Positions 8,028 through 16,373 of a stretch of DNA of 44,809 nt are shown here, one piece after another; positions within the stretch are counted from its first letter, which is position 1; every line of letters begins with the position of its first letter. Under the pieces are notes generated by a model. That model did no database searches. It saw nothing but the letters and a program-made list of their open reading frames with translations, and was not told where the DNA came from. The stretch lies in assembly GCA_903882875.1 (NCBI GenBank), contig CAIRYQ010000012.1, positions 1 through 44,809 on the forward strand. Reading direction: 5' to 3'. The translations under genes and the position numbers were made by a program. The DNA is from an uncultured Spartobacteria bacterium (GTDB taxonomy: Bacteria > Verrucomicrobiota > Verrucomicrobiia > Chthoniobacterales > Chthoniobacteraceae).

Positions 8028-8222
8028 ATGACCCGCCTCTCCTCCCTCGCCGTCGCCATCACGATCTGCATGCTCCCGCTTACTGCCGCCCAGCCCGACG
8101 CGCTTCCCCTCGGGCCCCACGGGGCGCCGGGCTCCGAGGCCCGCGTCTCTGAGCCGGAGAAACTGGACGACACCAACGTCCTGAACGTCCACAATCCGTC
8201 CATCACGCCCTTTTGGAAGTAG
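8028..8222 (+). pseudogene. N-terminal fragment of a secreted alpha/beta-hydrolase (carbohydrate esterase-like)
   Basis: The ORF encodes 64 residues: a signal peptide (MTRLSSLAVAITICMLPLTA), then LPLGPHGAPGSEARVSE and VLNVHNPSITPFWK, then stop. The words GAPG and NVHNPSIT are the usual opening of acetylesterase/xylan-esterase type alpha/beta-hydrolases. In those proteins they are followed by the oxyanion region, the nucleophile elbow and the rest of a fold of roughly 250 residues, none of which is found downstream. It is read as a decayed remnant. The assignment rests on motif memory and is moderate. Confidence 0.5.
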
Positions 8223-8325
8223 ATAGGCGGGTTGACTTTAAGGGGCGAGCAGTGCGAGTGAATCACCGATCTGCGCCTGCCTGCGAGTTCTTCGCGGGCG
8301 CAGTGATGAAGCACCTGGGAATGAT

Positions 8326-10071
8326 TCACTGATGGAGCTTCGCTTTCACGCCGAACTCCATCGGCGGCGATCCCGCCTCGAAGGCTCCGACATCAGGAGC
8401 TTTGCCCGCAAATCCGTCGTTGAAGTTTGGAATCACCACGCCGGCGTCAAAGCCGGGACTGTTTGGATCCAGCGCAAAGTCACCCGGCACGCGCTTCGCG
8501 GCGTAGATCGGCACGCCTTTGATGCCATGCGGTTCCGGTGATCCAGCCGATACCACTTTGCCCGACAACAGATCATAGTCGTAGTCGTACTCGGGATTTG
8601 GCATTTTCGAGGCATCGCGAATGGAACTGCCGCCGACCTTGCGGATATGCAGGATGTTGTTGCGCGACACGATGCTGAGCAACTCGGGGCCGCCGCTTTG
8701 ACTGAGGCCCTCGTTGCAGCCCATCGTGTCGGGTGCGCCGGACACCTCGGGCTGGAGGATCGTATTGTGGAAGATGTACGCGCGGCCGCCGCCCGTGAGC
8801 GGTGCGTGGCCCATCTTGATGAATGGTCCGCCGCCCCATCCCTCGTGTCCGAAGCGGCTGCTGCCCGCGACGTTTCGGAAGACATAAGTCGGGCCGACGG
8901 AGATGCCGGCGATGGCGATCTTCACCATCGTGCGGTCGATGTAGTTGCCCCACACGCGCACGTTGCACCCTCCGCCTTCGATCTCCAGTCCATCGTCCCA
9001 GCAGCCTTCGATGCGATTGCCGTACACGTCAGAGTCCGTGCCGGGATAGCCGCGCAGGCTGGTGTTGTTTTCACCGCCGAAGATGTCGTTGCAAAAGTGC
9101 TGATCGTCGGTGGTGAACTCGTTGTAGCGCAGCACGTGGTTGCCTTCGCAGTTGCTGAAGAAGATCGCCTGCGGTCCCATCGGATGATAGCGTCCGCCGC
9201 CTTCGCGAAACTCCTGCCACGAATTCGAATTCGAGCGCGGATCGTGCATGCGATTGCGCTGGATGATCACGCGTGTCAGCGGCTTGAGCCTGGAGAACAC
9301 TGCCGAGTCGTAGTCCACGCCCCATCCGTCCTTGGCGATGCGGCCCCAACCGCTGATGTCGCAGCCCTCGATGACGATGTCATGCGAACCTTCGCCCAAC
9401 ACGATGCCATGGATCTTGGGCGAACGAATGGTGAATCCGCGCAGGATGACATGTGAAGCCTTCACTTCCACGCACTCGTCCACACTGTCCGCGCCATCGA
9501 GCAGCGCAGTGGTCGCACCCGGCCGATGCGTGTAGAGCACGTAGCCTTGGGCCGTTCCCGATTGATCCACAGTCAACGTCTTGCCCTTCGTGTCGCCGAC
9601 TTCGATGGTCCTGGAAATCGGGAACACTTCGTTCCATGTCGCCGCCTTCAGCGATGCCGAAGTCTTGCCGCCCGCCAGTTCGAGGCGCACTTCGTATTGA
9701 GTGCCGCTGCGGAGTTGCACGATGCTGCCACGGTATTCACCGATGCGCTTGTCGAACCAAAGCGGCAGCGCGTCGCGCCATGCTCGCTCACCGGCGATGC
9801 GATACTGCGTGCGACACGTCCTGGCCTCCGCTCCATCTGCGGGTGTCCAATACAGGCCGATGCTTTCAAAGGTGCATACGGCGCGAGGCGTTGCCGACTG
9901 AGGCGTGCCGCTCGTGGGCAGGATCGCGGGCTTGGGACTCTTCACCTCGGCCCCCGGCGAAGCGAGACTCAGCGCACAGCACATCCAGAGTGTTGTTGGA
10001 AGCCTACGGCCTGCGAACCAGCGCGCTAAAGATGACGCCATGCGCTCGGCGCGGACAGTATCGGATCTCAT
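8326..10071 (-). CDS. Secreted right-handed parallel beta-helix protein
   Basis: The start is set at ATG 10071, whose ATGA overlaps the stop of the upstream esterase gene. The open frame extends further upstream but only into that gene. The protein has 581 residues. A signal-type hydrophobic segment (LPTTLWMCCALSLASPGA) leads into a fibronectin-like region (SGTQYEVRLELAGG, about 110-160). Beta-helix rungs follow from about residue 200 to 480 (HVILRGFTIRSPKIHGIVL, HDIVIEGCDISGWG, VIIQRNRMHDPR, HVLRYNEFTTDDQHF, NVRVWGNYIDRTM). The fold is used by polysaccharide lyases, hydrolases and epimerases. No family-specific catalytic signature was recognised. The coupling to a CE7 esterase supports a role in breaking down acetylated plant polysaccharide. 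Confidence 0.8.
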   Translation of the reverse strand: MRSDTVRAERMASSLARWFAGRRLPTTLWMCCALSLASPGAEVKSPKPAILPTSGTPQSATPRAVCTFESIGLYWTPADGAEARTCRTQYRIAGERAWRDALPLWFDKRIGEYRGSIVQLRSGTQYEVRLELAGGKTSASLKAATWNEVFPISRTIEVGDTKGKTLTVDQSGTAQGYVLYTHRPGATTALLDGADSVDECVEVKASHVILRGFTIRSPKIHGIVLGEGSHDIVIEGCDISGWGRIAKDGWGVDYDSAVFSRLKPLTRVIIQRNRMHDPRSNSNSWQEFREGGGRYHPMGPQAIFFSNCEGNHVLRYNEFTTDDQHFCNDIFGGENNTSLRGYPGTDSDVYGNRIEGCWDDGLEIEGGGCNVRVWGNYIDRTMVKIAIAGISVGPTYVFRNVAGSSRFGHEGWGGGPFIKMGHAPLTGGGRAYIFHNTILQPEVSGAPDTMGCNEGLSQSGGPELLSIVSRNNILHIRKVGGSSIRDASKMPNPEYDYDYDLLSGKVVSAGSPEPHGIKGVPIYAAKRVPGDFALDPNSPGFDAGVVIPNFNDGFAGKAPDVGAFEAGSPPMEFGVKAKLHQ

Positions 10072-11360
10072 TTCATCGCCCTCACATGCTCCAAGGCGGC
10101 TTCCTGCATGAACTTGCTCGCCCCCGGTGTGCTCGTGTGACCGGAGAGGATGTCGCTGTGGATCTTTTTCGGCATGCCCAGAGCATTGTAGGCGGCGAAG
10201 ACGCTCGTCGGCGGACACGTGGTATCAACGAAACCCACGGTCACTGCCGCACCTTTGCACTTTGCGCGCCGGGCGAAATTCACGCAGTCGAAGTAGCGGG
10301 CCGTCTGCAAGGCGGCAGGGTCGGGCTTTCCATCCGCACCGTTGGGAACGAGCTTGGGCCATCCGTTGATGCGGCCGACGGTGACGCCGGTGTGATCGCA
10401 GCCGGCAGGAACCCCGGCGCAGATGAAAGTCACGCGCTCATCAAGGCCGGCAGCCGCGAGCGCTTGGAACCCTCCCTGACTGGCACCATAGACGATCACG
10501 GTCTTGCCATCCCACTCGGGCTGCGAGGTGAGGAAGTCGATTCCGCGAATCAGCCGGAGGAACATGCCCTTGAAGTAATTCAGTTCGCGATTCGTGCGGC
10601 CCACATAGCGGTATTCCTTCAGTGCTCCATTGGCCAAGTCGTCATAGAACTCCTTCGGTTTTCCGTTGGCGATCCCGTGTGCGTTGATGTCCATCGCGAG
10701 CATGCCTCCTTCGTTGGCCGCCCACGAGGTCGCGCCGAGATTCGACCCGCCTACTCCCGCACCGTGAACGAAGAGGATGGCAGGCAGCGATTTCGGTTTC
10801 GCATCATGCGGCTTGCCGAAGTAGCCGGAGACCGGAGCGCCGAGGCAGTCGATTTGCACGTCGAACGCATCCACGCCGTTGGCGGTGGCCTTTACGGGCG
10901 TGAGGACCGCCTTCGCGGGCACCTTGCGCAACGCCTCCTTCTGGGCTGCCCAAAAATTGTCGAAATCATCCGGCACGGGCATGCTGGGCTTGATTTGAAG
11001 CGGATCAATGGCCGCGGCAGCCATCGCCGATGCCTTGTCGGCAGTGACCTTCATCGAGAGGAATCCGGGCTCATTCAACGACCCCGTGAGCGTGGCCTTG
11101 CCGTCCTTCAGCGCGAGCGTCGTGGCAGGCTGCGGCTGCACGCCGTCCTTTGACAACACGCAGGTGACTTTGCCATCAGGAGCAGGCTTTCCGTCAACGG
11201 TTGCCTCGATGGTGAAGGTGACGGTCTCGCCAGTCTTGAAGATCGCATCCTTGCGATCCACCCAAGCCTTGAGGGTGAGGGCCGTGGCTGTGGCTTCAAC
11301 TCCGAAGGCGGCGGAAACGAAAAAGGCCAGTGCGAGTGCGGGGAGGAGACGGATCTTCAT
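10068..11360 (-). CDS. CE7-type acetyl xylan esterase / cephalosporin-C deacetylase-like hydrolase
   Basis: The ATG at 11360 begins a clear signal peptide (MKIRLLPALALAFFVSAAFG); an earlier in-frame start at 11429 would bury it. The 430-residue protein has an N-terminal immunoglobulin-like domain (about 25-125; DAIFKTGETVTFTIEATVDG), then an alpha/beta-hydrolase domain. The nucleophile is in GASQGG (about 292), the acid in FVDTTCPPTSVFAAYN (about 377) and the base in SGHTS (about 406). The DxTCPP...FAAYN block is characteristic of CE7/AXE1 esterases. It should remove acetyl groups from xylan or similar sugars outside the cytoplasm. Its TGA overlaps the ATG of the beta-helix gene (ATGA), so the two are translationally coupled. 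Confidence 0.88.
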   Translation of the reverse strand: MKIRLLPALALAFFVSAAFGVEATATALTLKAWVDRKDAIFKTGETVTFTIEATVDGKPAPDGKVTCVLSKDGVQPQPATTLALKDGKATLTGSLNEPGFLSMKVTADKASAMAAAAIDPLQIKPSMPVPDDFDNFWAAQKEALRKVPAKAVLTPVKATANGVDAFDVQIDCLGAPVSGYFGKPHDAKPKSLPAILFVHGAGVGGSNLGATSWAANEGGMLAMDINAHGIANGKPKEFYDDLANGALKEYRYVGRTNRELNYFKGMFLRLIRGIDFLTSQPEWDGKTVIVYGASQGGFQALAAAGLDERVTFICAGVPAGCDHTGVTVGRINGWPKLVPNGADGKPDPAALQTARYFDCVNFARRAKCKGAAVTVGFVDTTCPPTSVFAAYNALGMPKKIHSDILSGHTSTPGASKFMQEAALEHVRAMK

Positions 11361-11861
11361 CACGGAGAAACCCTGGACGGACAGATTCCAGAGACAAGTT
11401 CCAAGACGATCATTTCGGACGCGGAACAAACGGTCCCGGTCTATGGCAAAACGTGGTCCGCTTCCTACAATCCTTTTTCATACTGGGATTTCGGTCACGA
11501 GCTGCCGGAAGATACTACTGGGCGTGGTCGCGGCGTCATTGCCGGAGCCGATGCAACGCGCATGAGATTCATGAGGAAAGGCTCCAAGCGTGACCGGAAG
11601 TAGTGGTTCGTCCTGCACTGTGTGAGGATCCTTGCCGCCAGATCTTGGGGCGTCAAAACGTCCAGAGGTTCGCGGAAGTGGAGGGCTTTTGGAAGACAAC
11701 GGAGAACGATAAATCCCCAGCTTCTTCCGACAAGGTCACGAAGCTCAGCGCGGTGATTGAGCCCGAATGCGGCAACCAGGACTCGCTCATTGCGGATGGA
11801 ACGCTGTGATCGAGGGATGAGGCCTCCGGGAAACTTCCGGTTCAGGTTGGACGAGTAGGAC
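11361..11861. other. About 500 bases without a supported gene
   Basis: This spacer lies upstream of the CE7 gene and should contain its promoter. Short ORFs occur in several frames but none shows a family motif, a start context or a length that would support it. No hairpin with a T run was found. It is probably decayed mobile DNA, since a DUF5131 relic begins immediately to the right. Confidence 0.4.
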
Positions 11862-11978
11862 AGGCACGCCGCGAAATCGCTCCGCGTAACAGTTTTTGCA
11901 ACCTGGGCTGCGTTTTGTGCATCCTCGAACAGGATTTCACGTCGCGTCGGTCCACTCGATTGATGTGTTTGCTGGCAT
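11862..11978 (-). pseudogene. Relic of a DUF5131 (phage Gp37/Gp68) family gene with an in-frame TGA
   Basis: From ATG 11978 the frame reads MPANTSIEWTDAT, then TGA at 11937-11939, then NPVRGCTKRSPGCKNCYAER and FRGVP. Intact family members have TWNP at this point, so TGA stands where TGG (Trp) is expected. The Cys-rich block GC-x6-C-x2-CY is intact. After FRGVP (11862) similarity to the family ends, so the rest of a protein of some 200-300 residues is gone. The ATG overlaps the stop of the small DNA-binding gene upstream (TAATG), so the pair was once translationally coupled. Confidence 0.7.
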
Positions 11979-12271
11979 TACCGGGTGACGAGTTTCGGGT
12001 TGCGATTGTCGGATCCATGACTGGCGATGAACTTCATCAGCGAGTCGTAGTCGATCAGCCGAACTCCCCTCTGCTGCCCCCTTTTTCGGAGACAACTGGA
12101 ACGGAAGGGCGGTTTGTGACCGTTCGCCGCGCCGGGCAGGATGAGTTCGTTCAAGAAACTCCGCGAGAGCCCACTGTGGGGGCAACGCTCGCCGCTCTTG
12201 GGTAGTCGGATCCATTCCGGCCGATTGGTTTCGCCGGCAGTCGCTGCGATTGCAGCGTTTGTAGTGTGCAT
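11978..12271 (-). CDS. Small DNA-binding / excisionase-like protein
   Basis: From ATG 12271 the protein has 97 residues, with a longer in-frame start at 12328. The core is PEWIRLPKSGERCPHSGLSR, FLNELILPG, PFRSSCLRKRGQQRGVRLID and YDSLMKFIASH. The order of a short helix pair, a wing-like basic strand and a terminal helix is what excisionase/MerR-like winged helix proteins show. I recall similar short proteins in PVC genomes next to mobile genes, but cannot confirm this here. It ends TAATG into the DUF5131 relic. It may regulate or accompany a mobile gene pair whose second gene is now dead. Confidence 0.5.
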   Translation of the reverse strand: MHTTNAAIAATAGETNRPEWIRLPKSGERCPHSGLSRSFLNELILPGAANGHKPPFRSSCLRKRGQQRGVRLIDYDSLMKFIASHGSDNRNPKLVTR

Positions 12272-12328
12272 TGCTGCATTTTCGATGTGCGATCGCGGGC
12301 GCTCTACCCGCAACCTCGCTCGATCCAA

Positions 12329-12342
12329 GGAACAGAAGTTCC
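12329..12342. promoter_or_regulatory. Perfect 5+5 palindrome upstream of the small DNA-binding gene
   Basis: GGAAC-AGAA-GTTCC is a perfect inverted repeat about 58 bases upstream of the ATG at 12271. Its place suggests an operator for the downstream DNA-binding protein, but palindromes of this size arise by chance and no second copy was noticed. Confidence 0.25.
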
Positions 12343-12855
12343 ATCACGAGGCACATGAGCACGATCACCTTCCGGCCCGCGGTCCGCCAAAACGATTCTG
12401 GCCGACGGCACTGATGACGAACGAGCCCCGGTTGATGGAGCAAGTTCACCGAACATGCGCGGCGGTCAGGCGCGTTTTCGTTTGGCGGGTTGGTAGGCGT
12501 ATGTGGAAATGGCTCGGGATTTTCTGCGGTTGATCCGTACGGTGCGACTCGCCACCGCCGCAGATGATCCCGGCATTACGCCTTTCGCCTCAGCTCGCGA
12601 TGCCGAGGCTACTCACTCGGGACATCCCGAGCGTTCGCGAAATATTGAAAGTGATCAGGCGGTCGACTAGAATCTGCATCCCGCATGCCCTCTTTTTTGA
12701 AGCACGTTTCGTCACTGAAAGACGAACCGTCGGAACGCAATCGAACACTTCAGTCCCCCGCTGAATGTGGGCAGTCACCGTCCAAATGGACATTGTCTTA
12801 GCCCTTGTCTTAGTTTAAGACATTTCAATGCTTAACTCTCTGATAATCACAGAGG
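12343..12855. other. About 510 bases without a supported gene; small hairpins beside tmRNA
   Basis: No ORF here shows a recognisable motif. Near the right end there is a direct repeat TTGTCTTAG (12794-12802 and 12805-12813) and an inverted repeat TGTCTTA/TAAGACA (12806-12822). A second weak hairpin CTCTG/CAGAG (12838-12854) lies immediately after the tmRNA 3' end. None has a clear T run, so they are only possible tmRNA terminators or remnants of an attachment region. Confidence 0.35.
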
Positions 12856-13213
12856 TGGAGGCGAGGGGAGTTGAACCCCTGTCCTGAGAACTTTTGACGC
12901 AAACTTCTACACGCTTAGCCGTGCCTTTGATTTAAGCCTCACGCTGCGGGCGGGCACGCCACGCGAGGCCGGTCGTCCACGTTTGAAGTCTCGCTCTCCG
13001 GCGCGGTCGTTCCGCCGGAAAGCCAGCCTGCCAGGTGTCGTCCCCGAGGCCTAGCAGGCGTCGGTTCGGGAACGTCTCAGCACTTAGGCTGCGAGGGCCA
13101 GTTCTTCGTTTTTGGCGTTTATGTTTTTTGCCCAGGATTGGTAACGCGGCCAACCAGGCTTCCGCGGCATGCCGTCTGCATCTCGAATTTTCAGTCGAAA
13201 CCAGTACGCCCCC
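12856..13213 (-). ncRNA. ssrA: Transfer-messenger RNA (tmRNA)
   Basis: The minus strand starts GGGGGCGTACTGGTTTCGAC, the usual tmRNA 5' end. GGGGGCG pairs with CGCCTCC at the 3' end (one G-T pair), which follows a T arm AGGGG-TTCAACT-CCCCT. The tag-coding segment is 13087-13131 on the minus strand and encodes AKNINAKNEELALAA, followed by TAA at 13084-13086. The LAA-type end is the normal degradation signal. After the discriminator A (12856) the genome reads CCT, so the final CCA seems not fully encoded. The molecule rescues stalled ribosomes together with SmpB, which is not in this window. This end faces the accessory segment. Confidence 0.95.
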
Positions 13214-13464
13214 GTTATTTTTTGGGAGGCCGTGATGTTATGCGCAAGGCGCGGCTTTGCAACGGATGTTTCGCGCAATCGTCCGGCATGGATTGTGAAA
13301 ATAATGCCTGACTTTGATGCGGCGGAAATTTTCGGGTCGCGCAAAGGAGCACTGGTAACTTTGCGGCTTAGCGCGACCGCTTCCAGCGATGGCTTTCACG
13401 GAAAACATCCACCGTCCGGCATTCGGCATTTGGCATTCATCCCCGTCCGGCTTACGTTCACGCT

Positions 13465-13626
13465 GTGAAAATTATCGTCCTCTGTCTCCTCGCCGCCGTC
13501 GGCTGCACGTTCACCGGCTGCGCGAGCAAAAAGCCGAAATCCCGGTATCGGAATTACGAGGGCGACAACAATCCGAACATCCGGCTGTACACGGAAAAGC
13601 CGGGCTATCCGCTCGACACGCGCTGA
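13465..13626 (+). CDS. Small lipoprotein
   Basis: GTG at 13465 opens a 53-residue protein, VKIIVLCLLAAVGCTFTGC, followed by ASKKPKSRYRNYEGDN and a tail ending KPGYPLDTR. The hydrophobic segment ends in a lipobox (FTGC), so after signal peptidase II cleavage only about 34 polar residues would remain, anchored to a membrane. Its role is unknown. It sits alone between tmRNA and rarA in the same direction as rarA, followed by a GC-rich hairpin at 13661-13682. Confidence 0.65.
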   Translation: MKIIVLCLLAAVGCTFTGCASKKPKSRYRNYEGDNNPNIRLYTEKPGYPLDTR

Positions 13627-13660
13627 GAGCGTGGCGCGGGTGATTGTCATTTGAGCTGAA

Positions 13661-13682
13661 GCCGCCGATGGAAACCGGCGGC
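13661..13682. repeat. GC-rich hairpin, possible member of the REP-like family
   Basis: GCCGCCG and CGGCGGC form a perfect 7-bp stem around ATGGAAAC. The context GAAGCCGCCGATGGAA resembles the 27-base repeats at 15089 and 36834 (GTAGCCGCCGACGGAA and similar). No T run follows, so it is a weak terminator candidate for the small lipoprotein gene. Confidence 0.45.
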
Positions 13683-13743
13683 CCTGCATGCATCCACGCA
13701 GGAAAGTAGCTGCCAACCACGCCGCACGTCTTATCATCCCCGC

Positions 13744-15093
13744 GTGGCCGACCTTTTTGATCTCAGCGAAAACAAATCCGAAGCGACTGCGGCTGCCGCG
13801 CCGCTCGCGGAGCGGATGCGACCGCGCACGCTCGATGAATTCGCCGGGCAGCAGCACATCCTCGGGCCGGGGAAATTGCTGCGCCGTGCGATCGAGGCGG
13901 ACCGCATCGCGAGCATCATCCTTTTCGGCCCGCCGGGCACGGGGAAGACCACGCTCGCGCAGATCATCGCACTCGCAACGAAGTCGCGGTTCGAGCGGCT
14001 GAGCGGCGTGGAGAGCAACATCGCGGACTTGCGCAAGGTCGTCGCCTCCGCCGCAAACCGCCTCGCGAATACCGGGCAGAAGACGATCCTTTTTGTGGAC
14101 GAAATCCACCGATGGAACAAAGCGCAGCAGGACGTGCTGTTGCCGGATGTCGAGCGCGGCACCGTGCGGCTCATCGGCGCAACGACGGAGAATCCGTTCT
14201 TCTACGTGAACAGCGCGCTCGTCTCGCGCTCGCAGGTCTTCCAACTCGAACCGCTCGCGCCTGCGGACATCGAGAGTGTGGTGCGACGCGCACTCGCGGA
14301 CACCGAATGCGGACTCGGCACGCACCGCGCAGTCGCGGACGACGACGCGCTCACACACCTTGCCACCGTCGCGGATGGCGACGCACGCAAAGCGCTCAAC
14401 GCCCTCGAAGTCGCCGTGCTCACCACTCCCGCAGACAAAGACGGCAGCATCCGCATCACCCGCGCCATCGCCGAGGAGAGCATCCAGAAAAAAGCCGTCG
14501 TGTATGACGCCACCGGCGACGGCCACTACGATACCATCTCCGCATTCATCAAAAGCGTGCGCGGCTCGGACCCGGACGCCGCGCTCTACTGGCTCGCGAA
14601 GATGCTCTACGCCGGCGAGGACATCCGCTTCATCGCGCGGCGGCTCGTCATCCTCGCGAGCGAGGACATCGGCATGGCCGATCCGCAGGGCCTGCCCATC
14701 GCCGTCGCCGCGCAGCAGGCGGTGGAATTCATCGGCATGCCCGAGGCGCGCATCACGCTCGCGCACGCCACCGTCTATCTCGCCACCGCGCCGAAATCCA
14801 ACCGCGCCTACCTCGGCGTGGACAAGGCGATGGAGGAGGTGAAAAGCGGCGTCACGCTCGCCGTGCCACGCCATCTCCGCAGCACCGGCAGCAAGCGCGC
14901 CGCGAAGACGCTCGGCCACACCGGCTACCAGTATTCGCACGAAGGCGAAGGCGCCTACATCCCGCAGGCGTATCTGCCCGAAGGCCGCCGCTACTACGAT
15001 CCCTCGGAAAATGGCTACGAGAAGCGCGTGAAGGAACGCCTCGACTACTGGCGCGCGCTCTTCGAGCAGTCGCAGGGCGGCAAAAAACCGTAG
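13744..15093 (+). CDS. rarA: Replication-associated recombination protein A (RarA/MgsA AAA+ ATPase)
   Basis: The 449-residue protein starts at GTG 13744 (ADLFDLSENKSEA). The opening PLAERMRPRTLDEFAGQQHI is the classic RarA N-terminus. Walker A GPPGTGKTT is at about 62-70 and Walker B LFVDEIHRWN at about 117. The sensor block GATTENPFF follows, then the RarA C-terminal tetramerisation region (SIQKKAVVYDATGDGHYD, AQQAVEFIGMPEARI, KSNRAYLGVDKAMEEV, GYQYSHEGEGAYIPQAYLP). RarA acts at stalled replication forks and binds SSB. The stop codon TAG is the third to fifth base of a REP-like repeat. recA follows in the same direction after 201 bases. Confidence 0.96.
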   Translation: MADLFDLSENKSEATAAAAPLAERMRPRTLDEFAGQQHILGPGKLLRRAIEADRIASIILFGPPGTGKTTLAQIIALATKSRFERLSGVESNIADLRKVVASAANRLANTGQKTILFVDEIHRWNKAQQDVLLPDVERGTVRLIGATTENPFFYVNSALVSRSQVFQLEPLAPADIESVVRRALADTECGLGTHRAVADDDALTHLATVADGDARKALNALEVAVLTTPADKDGSIRITRAIAEESIQKKAVVYDATGDGHYDTISAFIKSVRGSDPDAALYWLAKMLYAGEDIRFIARRLVILASEDIGMADPQGLPIAVAAQQAVEFIGMPEARITLAHATVYLATAPKSNRAYLGVDKAMEEVKSGVTLAVPRHLRSTGSKRAAKTLGHTGYQYSHEGEGAYIPQAYLPEGRRYYDPSENGYEKRVKERLDYWRALFEQSQGGKKP

Positions 15094-15115
15094 CCGCCGA
15101 CGGAAGGAGGCGGGC
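15089..15115. repeat. 27-base REP-like palindrome, copy 1
   Basis: The sequence begins CGTAGCCGCCGACGGAAG and ends GAGGCGGGC, with GCCGCC pairing to GGCGG. It differs by one base from the copy at 36834-36860 and appears in inverted form at 36903-36929. It overlaps the rarA stop codon (TAG, 15091-15093). Confidence 0.75.
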
Positions 15116-15294
15116 CGATCAACAAATGGCGCATGACGAAAAGGTGGCTGCATGCGCCGCATCATTCGTCACATCATCCGGCCCGCGCACCGCAAGAGAT
15201 TCTGGTTCTGCCGCCCTTTTCGCTTCCCCCGATGCCGCGCGCGTTCTAATTCCAATGCGCCCGATTTTTTCAAAACCCAAACCCAGATCCAGCC

Positions 15295-16341
15295 ATGGCA
15301 AAGACGACCGCAGCACCCGCAGAAGAGAACAAGGTAATCGCCGCACGGAACAAGAACCTCGACATGGTCCTGCAGACCATCGTGAAGGAATACGGCGACG
15401 GCGCGATCATGCGGCTCGGCGATTCCAAGCAGATGGATGTCGAGGCCATTCCGGTGGGAAATATTTTGATCGACCGCGCGCTCGGCTGCGGCGGGCTGCC
15501 GCGCGGGCGCATCGTGGAGATCTTCGGGCCGGAAAGCTCGGGCAAGACGACGCTCACGCTCACCGCAATCGCGCAGGCGCAGAAACGCGGCGGGCTCGCG
15601 GCATTCATTGACGTGGAGCACGCGCTCGACCCGCAGTATGCGAAGAAGCTCGGCGTGAACCTCGACGACCTGCTCGTCTCGCAGCCGAGCAGCGGCGAGG
15701 AAGCGCTCCGCATCGTCGAGACACTCGTGCGCTCGAATGCGCTCGACATCATCGTGCTCGATTCCGTCGCCGCGCTGGTGACGAAACAGGAACTCGAAGG
15801 CGAAATCGGCGACAGCACCGTCGGCGCACAGGCGCGGCTGATGAGCGCCGCGATGCGCAAGCTTACCGCGCTCATCTCGAAGGCACGCACGATCTGCATT
15901 TTCACGAACCAAATCCGCGAGAAGATCGGCGTGATGTTCGGCAACCCCGAGACGACGCCCGGCGGCAAGGCGCTGAAATTCTACGCCTCGGTGCGGATCG
16001 ACATCCGCCGCATCGGCGCAATCAAGACGCCGGAAGGCACCGTGACGGGCAACCGCACGAAGGTGAAAATCGTGAAGAACAAAGTCGCGCCGCCGTTTTG
16101 CGAGTGCGAGTTCGACATCATGTATAACGAGGGCATCAGCAACACCGGCTCGCTGCTGGATCTCGCGATCGAAAAGGGGATCATCGAGAAGCGCGGCTCG
16201 TGGCTGAGCTACAACGGCGGCCAGCTCGCACAAGGACGCGACGCCGCGAAGGAACTGCTGAAGTCCGACGGCGCGCTCTACGACACGCTCTACGCGGCCG
16301 TCAAAGCGAAGCTCGACGAGGAAACCGCCGCGGCGAAGTAG
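15295..16341 (+). CDS. recA: Recombinase RecA
   Basis: The 348-residue protein shows every RecA landmark: [15 protein letters not shown], Walker [10 protein letters not shown] (about 78-86), [29 protein letters not shown] Walker B ([19 protein letters not shown]), the L1 region with [15 protein letters not shown], and L2 with [20 protein letters not shown]. The ATG at 15295 gives the normal N-terminus; no Shine-Dalgarno is visible. RecA drives strand exchange and the SOS response. Its place beside rarA and convergent addAB forms a repair block. No LexA box was recognised upstream. It converges on addA with a 32-base gap. Confidence 0.98.
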   Translation: MAKTTAAPAEENKVIAARNKNLDMVLQTIVKEYGDGAIMRLGDSKQMDVEAIPVGNILIDRALGCGGLPRGRIVEIFGPESSGKTTLTLTAIAQAQKRGGLAAFIDVEHALDPQYAKKLGVNLDDLLVSQPSSGEEALRIVETLVRSNALDIIVLDSVAALVTKQELEGEIGDSTVGAQARLMSAAMRKLTALISKARTICIFTNQIREKIGVMFGNPETTPGGKALKFYASVRIDIRRIGAIKTPEGTVTGNRTKVKIVKNKVAPPFCECEFDIMYNEGISNTGSLLDLAIEKGIIEKRGSWLSYNGGQLAQGRDAAKELLKSDGALYDTLYAAVKAKLDEETAAAK

Positions 16342-16373
16342 CCGCGAGCCACACAGCGTCCGGCTCGATGGAG

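Noticed and set aside
12794..12854. Rho-independent terminator of tmRNA
   Set aside because: Short hairpins exist, but none has a GC-rich stem followed by a T run on the minus strand.
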